Positions 60,001 through 64,000 of a DNA stretch of 64,000 nucleotides are shown here, piece by piece. Source of the stretch: Hallerella sp963652365. Its GTDB lineage: Bacteria; Fibrobacterota; Fibrobacteria; Fibrobacterales; Fibrobacteraceae. Made by a program: the position numbers and the translations under genes. Position 1 is the first letter of the stretch, and every line of letters begins with the position of its first letter. A model generated the notes under the pieces. That model was not told the origin of the DNA. It worked only from the letters and a program-made list of their open reading frames with translations, and searched no databases. The stretch lies in NCBI GenBank assembly GCA_963652365.1, contig CAVJTH010000002.1, forward strand, positions 62,001 to 126,000, given 5' to 3'.

Positions 60001-60597
60001 GGCGGCTACCAGTTCGTGGGAAGGACCGTGCAGATGTGGAACCGTTTCAAGCGGACAAGCGACTTCACGCTCCCGTATCTGCTGCGATTCTTCGATCGTG
60101 TCCGCTTCTACGAAGTGGGCGCCGACGAACTGCTGCAGATGCGCAAGGACTTTATCGCCGGAAAGTTCCACGTAAAGATCGAGGAAAGTTCGTTCGATAT
60201 CCTGGAATACGAAAAGTTCCTCGCGAAAAGCGCGGAATCCATCGAAGCCTTTGAAACCAAGCGCAAGAAGGCGTTCGAAGAGGAAAAGGAACGCTGGATC
60301 GCGACCGGGCAGTTTACGTTCGAAAGTCACAGCGCCGAGGCCGCTCCCGTTCTCGAAGCGACCCTTGCCGAGGGCGAGGAAGGCGTTTACTCTCCGGTTT
60401 CGGGAAGCCTCTGGAAGCTGGTTGTCGATAAGGTCGGAGCCAGCGTGAAAGCGGGCGATACGCTGGCGATTCTCGAAAGCATGAAAACGGAGATTCCCGT
60501 TGTCGCCGACGAAGATTGCGTGGTGACGCAGGTCCTTGCGAAACCCGCGACAGAAGTCCGCTCCGGACAGTGCCTGTTCGCGGTCAAGAGCGCTTGA
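57004..60597 (+). CDS. Guanidine/urea carboxylase, biotin-dependent
   Basis: This 1197-aa enzyme carboxylates guanidine or urea with ATP and bicarbonate. Order of domains: biotin carboxylase (residues 1-450; KSTAGGGGIGM near 160, EVNTRLQVEHGVTE), KipA/AHS2-like (about 460-780; SGPMDNYSFRLANKIVGN), KipI/AHS1-like (about 790-1020) and biotinyl domain (LESMKTEIPV near 1158). The start at 57004 has GGAG upstream. The adjacent DUF1989 genes point to guanidine rather than urea as substrate. Unlike fungal urea amidolyase, the allophanate hydrolase is a separate gene. Confidence 0.92.
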   Translation: MFQKVLVANRGEIACRIIRSLREMGVKSVAVYSDPDESAAHVLMADEAVRIGPAAAKESYLDVNAILAAIKKTGAEAVHPGYGFLSENAEFAKVLEQNGIAFIGPTPSQLTEFGLKHRSKELAREFGVPLVPGTGLLQNIEDAVTAAEKIGYPIMLKSTAGGGGIGMTVCRSERELRESYDRIKRLSENNFKNAGLFVEKYVERGRHVEVQVFGDGEGNAVVLGERDCSVQRRNQKVVEETPAPKLPERTRRDLHEAALRLVQGVKYRSAGTVEFIYDAKEDRFYFLEVNTRLQVEHGVTETVFGVDLVRWMVELAAGIRPFKIGAEFSPSGHAIEFRVYAEDPGKNYRPSSGLLTEVEFPKDVRVDTWISRGTEVSAFYDPLLAKVIVAGKDREETIEKAKVALSKVRICGFETNIKLLQDVLEMDAFVSGNVSTWILNDYRYENRTFEILAPGLQTTVQDYPGRLNLWDVGIPPSGPMDNYSFRLANKIVGNADDAAGIEMTLSGCSLCFHADAVIAWTGGDFPAKLNGEPCPKNAPVSVKDGDVLKFGLTKLGQRAYLAVRGGIDVPDYLGSKSTFTLGGFGGHGGRALSAGDILHIGNDVSFEPIVPSAKALPRISSEWKIGVMYGPHGAPDYLTENDIKEFFAATWEVHYNSSRTGIRLIGPQPKWARPDGGEAGLHPSNLHDNAYAVGTIDFTGDMPIILGVDGPSLGGFACPVTIVSAELWKMGELRSGDKVQFVPISAQRAEEIRLAREANLQDPVGASAEIPELEASPVTTPIVAEFHAESEMEHIVVRADGDDYVLLEFGPNRIDLRLRFTAHAWMLAVKERLKEFVIDVTPGIRSIQIHYDIRKIRQWEMLPRLAELSEHLKKNKMTKVATRTVYLPLSWDDPQTRIAIQKYVTTVRPGAPWCTPNNIEFIRRVNGLDSVEDVKRIVFDADYLVMGLGDVYLGAPVATPLDPRHRLVTTKYNPARTWTPENAVGIGGAYMCVYGMEGPGGYQFVGRTVQMWNRFKRTSDFTLPYLLRFFDRVRFYEVGADELLQMRKDFIAGKFHVKIEESSFDILEYEKFLAKSAESIEAFETKRKKAFEEEKERWIATGQFTFESHSAEAAPVLEATLAEGEEGVYSPVSGSLWKLVVDKVGASVKAGDTLAILESMKTEIPVVADEDCVVTQVLAKPATEVRSGQCLFAVKSA

Positions 60598-60612
60598 AGA
60601 ATCTCCAGTCTT

Positions 60613-60660
60613 CAGGAAGGCGGTTCGTCGGCTCTTGTCGGCGGACCGTTCTTTTTTGTT
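60613..60660 (+). terminator. Terminator of the carboxylase operon
   Basis: A long imperfect hairpin (GAA-CGGTTCGTCG pairing with CGGCGGACCGTTC, two G residues bulged) is followed by TTTTTT. Confidence 0.75.
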
Positions 60661-60711
60661 GAAGGGGGGGCTAGACTGAAAATGACTTTTTGAGGAAAAT
60701 CACAAAAACTA

Positions 60712-60739
60712 TTGACAACGTTTTTTTTTCTTATATTAA
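60712..60739 (+). promoter_or_regulatory. Promoter of the 147-aa gene
   Basis: TTGACA at 60712-60717 and TATTAA at 60734-60739, 16-nt spacer; an overlapping TATATT would give 14 nt. A GGAG ribosome-binding site and ATG at 60769 follow. Confidence 0.55.
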
Positions 60740-60768
60740 AACGGAAAATATTCAATAACGGAGTTTGT

Positions 60769-61212
60769 ATGAAATACTTGGAATGGATTTGTGAAAATAT
60801 GGATAAGAGTTTCGCTGTCTTGCCCGTTGATCGCAAGAGATTCGGGCAGGATTCCTTTAAGCTCGGCGATTGGGAGGATTGCTTTACTAGTGCATGGCTT
60901 GCCAAGGCGGATTCAAGGCTTGTCTTGATTGTTCCCGTGCAAGGTAAAGGCGATGTCCCGAAATGGTTTTCGGTAGAAAAGATTCTGGATGGTGTCATTA
61001 GCGGAAAGTATGTCAATCAAGGTTTTTTTGACGTGGATGAATTGTTCTGCAAAAGTTTGAAGCGTGTTTGGAATGCCCTGCCTTATGGAGATAATATTTG
61101 TTCTTGCGAAGAAAAATTTTTGCGGTTTGCCGAATATGCGCTGACAAAAGGCGATTCTCAGTATTTGACTTCTACCGCATTAAAGCAAATCGCCCTGTGG
61201 TGTTGCATATAG
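60769..61212 (+). CDS. Hypothetical protein, possibly truncated by frameshifts
   Basis: This frame gives 147 aa starting MKYLEWICENMDKSFAVLPVDRK. I recognise no family. It ends LKQIALWCCI at a TAG. Just after that, codon-like reading continues in a second frame (GNDEDIEF) and then a third (LGFGQLWTDKALVFGKWIYMWETG), each consistent with a single lost base near 61210 and in the T-run near 61233-61237. The gene may be a pseudogene or hold sequencing errors. Base composition is lower in GC than its neighbours. It has its own promoter and is monocistronic. Confidence 0.65.
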   Translation: MKYLEWICENMDKSFAVLPVDRKRFGQDSFKLGDWEDCFTSAWLAKADSRLVLIVPVQGKGDVPKWFSVEKILDGVISGKYVNQGFFDVDELFCKSLKRVWNALPYGDNICSCEEKFLRFAEYALTKGDSQYLTSTALKQIALWCCI

Positions 61213-61343
61213 GTAACGATGAAGACATTGAATTTTTCTCGGGTTCGGTCAGCTATGGACAGATAAGGCGCTGGTGTTCGGAAAATGGATTTACATGTGG
61301 GAAACGGGTCGTGACAAGAACACGTTCTCTGTAAATCTAGAAG

Positions 61344-61372
61344 TAAAAAAGCGACGCAAGGCGTCGCTTTTG
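61344..61372. terminator. Bidirectional terminator between the 147-aa gene and pheS
   Basis: AAAAAA-GCGACGC-AAG-GCGTCGC-TTTT. It works on both strands, chiefly ending pheS. Confidence 0.88.
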
Positions 61373-61389
61373 AATTTTAAAATCCACTT

Positions 61390-62412
61390 TTAAAATTGGC
61401 TCAGGAATCGCTGGTCGTTGGACGTCAGCAGCCCGATTTCCGGAATCTCGTGGCGGAGCATCGCGATGCGGTCAAGCCCGAAGCCGAAGGCGAAGCCCGT
61501 GTACTTTTCGGGGTCGATGCCGCAGTTCCTGAAAACGTTCGGATCGACGGATCCGCAACCGCCGATTTCCATCCAGCCTGTTCCCTTGCAACGCTTGCAG
61601 CCCTTGCCGCCGCAGAAGACGCAGCTCACGTCCATTTCCGCGGAAGGTTCCGTGAACGGGAAGAAGCTCGGGCGGAAGCGCGTTTTCACGCCTTCGCCGA
61701 AAAGCTTGTTCATGAAAATCTGGAGAACGCCCTTGAGCTGCGCAAAGGTAATCGTTTCATCGACGACCAGGCCTTCGCATTGCTGGAACATCGGAGCGTG
61801 CGTCGCATCGTTATCGACGCGGAAGACGTGCCCCGGCGCAATCATCCGGAATGGAGGCTTGTGCGTTTCCATGTAGTGGACTTGCGTGTCGGACGTTTGC
61901 GTGCGAAGCATGACCTTGTCGCCCAGATAGAACGTATCCTGCATGTCGCGGCTCGGATGGTCAGGCGGCGTGTTGAGCGCTTCGAAGTTATACCAGTCCG
62001 TTTCGACATCCTTTCCCGAATCGACGGCGAATCCCATTTGCGAAAAGAAGTCGATAATCTCTTCGCGGACGTCATAGACCGGGTGCGTGGAACCGGCGGG
62101 AATGCCGTTTCCCGGAAGGCTGATGTCCGTCCAGCCTTTTTCGAGTTCCGCTTCGAGCGCCTGCTTCTTCGCTTCTTCGAGCGCCTGGTCGATTTTTTCG
62201 GAAACGCTCTGCTTCAGTTCGTTGACGAGCTTTCCAAAGGACGGGCGTTCTTCGGCGGAAAGGTTCGCCATCTGCTTCATGAGGCCGGTGATCTGGCCTT
62301 TTTTTCCGAGCCACTTGACGCGGAGCGCATCGACGGCTTCCTTGACATTGAGCCTTGTTTCGGCGAGTTCCGCTTCAAAGGCCTCGCGCATTTGGGAAAG
62401 TTTTTCGTTCAT
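61390..62412 (-). CDS. pheS: Phenylalanyl-tRNA synthetase alpha subunit
   Basis: PheS holds the catalytic site for charging tRNA-Phe. The 340-aa protein has an N-terminal coiled-coil arm (1-95), then HPVYDVREEIIDFFSQMGF, DTFYLGDKVMLRTQTSDTQVHYM (motif 2 area), GHVFRVDNDATHAPMFQQCEG and motif 3 FAFGFGLDRIAMLRHEIPEI. A CVFCGGKGCKRCKGTGW stretch near 270 has four cysteines and may bind metal. pheT is not next to it. TATTTT lies 9 nt before the ATG with no ribosome-binding site. Confidence 0.95.
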   Translation of the reverse strand: MNEKLSQMREAFEAELAETRLNVKEAVDALRVKWLGKKGQITGLMKQMANLSAEERPSFGKLVNELKQSVSEKIDQALEEAKKQALEAELEKGWTDISLPGNGIPAGSTHPVYDVREEIIDFFSQMGFAVDSGKDVETDWYNFEALNTPPDHPSRDMQDTFYLGDKVMLRTQTSDTQVHYMETHKPPFRMIAPGHVFRVDNDATHAPMFQQCEGLVVDETITFAQLKGVLQIFMNKLFGEGVKTRFRPSFFPFTEPSAEMDVSCVFCGGKGCKRCKGTGWMEIGGCGSVDPNVFRNCGIDPEKYTGFAFGFGLDRIAMLRHEIPEIGLLTSNDQRFLSQF

Positions 62413-62421
62413 AGCAAACCA

Positions 62422-62427
62422 AAAATA
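62422..62427 (-). promoter_or_regulatory. -10 box of pheS, 9 nt before the ATG
   Basis: Minus-strand TATTTT, then TGGTTTGCT and ATG at 62412. Confidence 0.5.
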
Positions 62428-62462
62428 GAAAATTTACGGTGAAAGTCCCCGGAAAAACGAAT

Positions 62463-63629
62463 TCATCCTTCCAGTTTGTTGGCGAGATAATGCGGCGCGG
62501 TCTTTTTGACAAAGAAGATTGCGGAAACGAGCAGAAGCGCTGCGCAGCAGAAGAACATCGTCGCATACGAGAACGTTTCGGCGAGCGGTCCTCCGACGAG
62601 AATTCCGAGTCCGATTCCCAGATCCCAGCCGGTGAGGTAGGTGCTGGTCGCGGTGCCGCGCTGGTCGTGTCTAGCGAGGTTGACGCACATGGTCTGGTAT
62701 CCCGGAAAGACAAGTCCAAGGCCCGCTCCGATAAGGAATGCGGACAGGAGGAATAGCGTCTGGTCGGGAACGAGGGAGAAAAGGAAATAGGCTGCGGTGA
62801 CGAGCGCAAGTCCGATGGAGACGAGGCGCGTCAAGTATCCTCGATCGATGAGCTTTCCCGTGAGAAGCCGTGACGCGATCAGCCCGACAGCGATGAGCGC
62901 GTAGAAGTACCCGGAACCGGAAAGATTGTTCTGGCGCGCGTACAGGGCGACGTAGTTGGTGAGGGGGCCATAGGCGCAACCGATAAAGAGCATGTTCAGA
63001 AACTGCGGAATCGCCTTGGTGAGAAAGAACCGGTCGAGGGAAAGCGGCGCGGCGTCTTTCTTGATGGGCTTGCTCTTTGTCTTGATCGGAAGAATCAGCG
63101 CAAGTCCAATCACGCACAGGATAAGCGAAAGCGCGATGACCGGATTCGCTCCGCGAGATTCGTAGAGAAACATTCCCGTCATCGGACCCACTGCAAAGGC
63201 GAGGTTTGTCGTGACTCCGAAGTAGCCGATGCCCTCGCCGCGTCTGCTCGAAGGAAGAACGTCGATCGCGATGGTGCTCCCCGCCGTGCTGGCAATGCCA
63301 AAGCTTATCCCATGCAAGAGCCGGACGACGCCTAGTACAAAGAGCGCACCGGCTGCGGCGTATCCGATGAACATCGCCGAAAAGAGAAAGAACGTGATGA
63401 AGTAGAGAGGCTTGCGCGAAAAGCTATCGACCAGGAATCCCGCGAACGGTCGGCAAAACAGCGCTCCGATGGTGTAGAGCGAAATGATGATGCCGGAAAC
63501 GGTCGCTCCCGCATGGAATTTTTCGAGGATGTATAGCGGAAGGATCGGCAGAAGTTCGTAGAATGCGAAAAACAAGAGAAAGTTTGTAATGCCGACGAGA
63601 ACGAAGGCTTTGGACCAAAGTTTTTCCAT
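62463..63629 (-). CDS. Major facilitator superfamily transporter
   Basis: This 388-aa protein has 12 membrane helices in two halves joined by a basic loop (KTKSKPIKKDAAP). The motif A region GALFCRPFAGFLVDSFSRKPLYF follows helix 2, as in drug or sugar efflux MFS proteins. Its substrate is unknown. TATTTT lies 7 nt before the ATG, with no ribosome-binding site. It is divergent from adk, sharing a 61-bp control region. Confidence 0.9.
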   Translation of the reverse strand: MEKLWSKAFVLVGITNFLLFFAFYELLPILPLYILEKFHAGATVSGIIISLYTIGALFCRPFAGFLVDSFSRKPLYFITFFLFSAMFIGYAAAGALFVLGVVRLLHGISFGIASTAGSTIAIDVLPSSRRGEGIGYFGVTTNLAFAVGPMTGMFLYESRGANPVIALSLILCVIGLALILPIKTKSKPIKKDAAPLSLDRFFLTKAIPQFLNMLFIGCAYGPLTNYVALYARQNNLSGSGYFYALIAVGLIASRLLTGKLIDRGYLTRLVSIGLALVTAAYFLFSLVPDQTLFLLSAFLIGAGLGLVFPGYQTMCVNLARHDQRGTATSTYLTGWDLGIGLGILVGGPLAETFSYATMFFCCAALLLVSAIFFVKKTAPHYLANKLEG

Positions 63630-63636
63630 GTCCGTG

Positions 63637-63642
63637 AAAATA
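63637..63642 (-). promoter_or_regulatory. -10 box of the MFS gene, 7 nt before the ATG
   Basis: Minus-strand TATTTT, then CACGGAC and ATG at 63629. Confidence 0.5.
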
Positions 63643-63690
63643 GAATTTTTCTACATTTGCGACAGATCTATTTTACATGAGGATTCCAAT

Positions 63691-64000
63691 ATGGCAATTT
63701 CCGCCGTTCTGATTTTTGGCGCCCCGGGTTCCGGCAAGGGAACTGTCGGAGCAAAGCTCGCTTCGACGACCGCACTCAAGCATCTTTCGACCGGTGATAT
63801 CTTCCGCGGTATCGCGCCGTCGAGCGAATCGGGCAAGCTGCTCGCTTCCTATTCGAGCAAGGGCCTTCTCGTCCCGGACGAGGCGACCGTCAAGATTTTT
63901 GCGCGTTACGTGGAAGGCCTGGTGAACACGAACCGCCTGAATCCGGAAAAGGACACGCTCCTTCTCGACGGAATTCCCCGTACGGAATCCCAGGTGGATC
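63691..64000 (+). CDS. adk: Adenylate kinase, N-terminal part
   Basis: Adk converts AMP and ATP to ADP. The window holds the first 103 residues: P-loop FGAPGSGKGTVGAKLA, AMP-binding HLSTGDIFRGIA, GLLVPDEATVKIF and LLLDGIPRTESQVD. The gene runs off the right edge. A CTATTTTAC box at about 63669 lies 14 nt upstream of the ATG, with GAGGA between. The P-loop and AMP site are intact. Confidence 0.9.
   Translation, partial: MAISAVLIFGAPGSGKGTVGAKLASTTALKHLSTGDIFRGIAPSSESGKLLASYSSKGLLVPDEATVKIFARYVEGLVNTNRLNPEKDTLLLDGIPRTESQVD

Noticed and set aside
56932..60330. 1132-aa open frame on the minus strand opposite the carboxylase
   Set aside because: Antisense shadow of a well-supported biotin enzyme; no ribosome-binding site or family motifs.

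Overview
The window looks like a chromosomal segment of a Gram-negative anaerobe, most probably of the Fibrobacter group. That assignment is an inference. It rests on outer-membrane functions (LolA-like chaperone, lipoproteins, Wzi-like barrel), diaminopimelate-type lysine synthesis, a sodium-pumping decarboxylase with a CoA-transferase (succinate/propionate metabolism), and an EF-G that reads like the mitochondrial/spirochaete type rather than the E. coli type. Most genes are GC-rich and tightly packed, often with 1-10 bp overlaps. About 24.9-30.8 kb is clearly more AT-rich and accessory.

Layout. 1-6.4 kb: housekeeping genes (rsuA, HU, dus, aqpZ, lysA, an H1-tailed glycogen-binding protein, rpe). 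6.4-21 kb: an aryl-polyene (APE) pigment cluster. A plus-strand operon carries two ACPs, a COG4648-ligase-dehydratase triple fusion, a glycosyltransferase, an acyltransferase, a thioesterase, a LolA-like protein, an MMPL exporter, a DUF3261-like lipoprotein, two ketosynthases, a dehydratase and a ketoreductase. A minus-strand arm carries a methyltransferase, a ketosynthase-like domain and a PlsC-like acyltransferase, directly behind lysC. 22.4-24.8 kb: a sensor-less sigma-54 activator and pta. 24.9-28 kb: a complete DpnII-type restriction-modification operon with an extra 127-aa gene. 28.2-30.1 kb: two tandem EndoU toxin/immunity cassettes bounded by repeated junctions; the second toxin is internally deleted. 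30.1-31.15 kb: a DUF4417 gene, tRNA-Arg(TCT) and a probable small structured RNA gene.

31-37.8 kb: fusA, map, a DEAD-box helicase and a U32 protein. 37.8-49 kb: a Wzi-like protein, a sodium-translocating decarboxylase operon with a CoA-transferase, mutY, a GT4 glycosyltransferase and a YczE-like membrane protein. 48.1-60.6 kb: a guanidine-degradation locus. It contains allophanate hydrolase, a ROK regulator, an ABC transporter, three DUF1989 proteins, an alpha/beta hydrolase and a 1197-aa guanidine/urea carboxylase. Two near-identical palindromes mark the likely ROK operators; one sits inside a TTGACA-17-TATAAA promoter. 60.7-64 kb: a probably broken gene, pheS, an MFS transporter and the start of adk.

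A window-wide feature is that about ten genes have a TAtaTT/TAtTTT-like -10 box only 6-9 nt before the start codon and no ribosome-binding site, which suggests frequent leaderless mRNAs. The most unusual parts are the EndoU cassette array, the structured RNA near 31.0 kb and the ROK-controlled guanidine operon with three DUF1989 paralogues.
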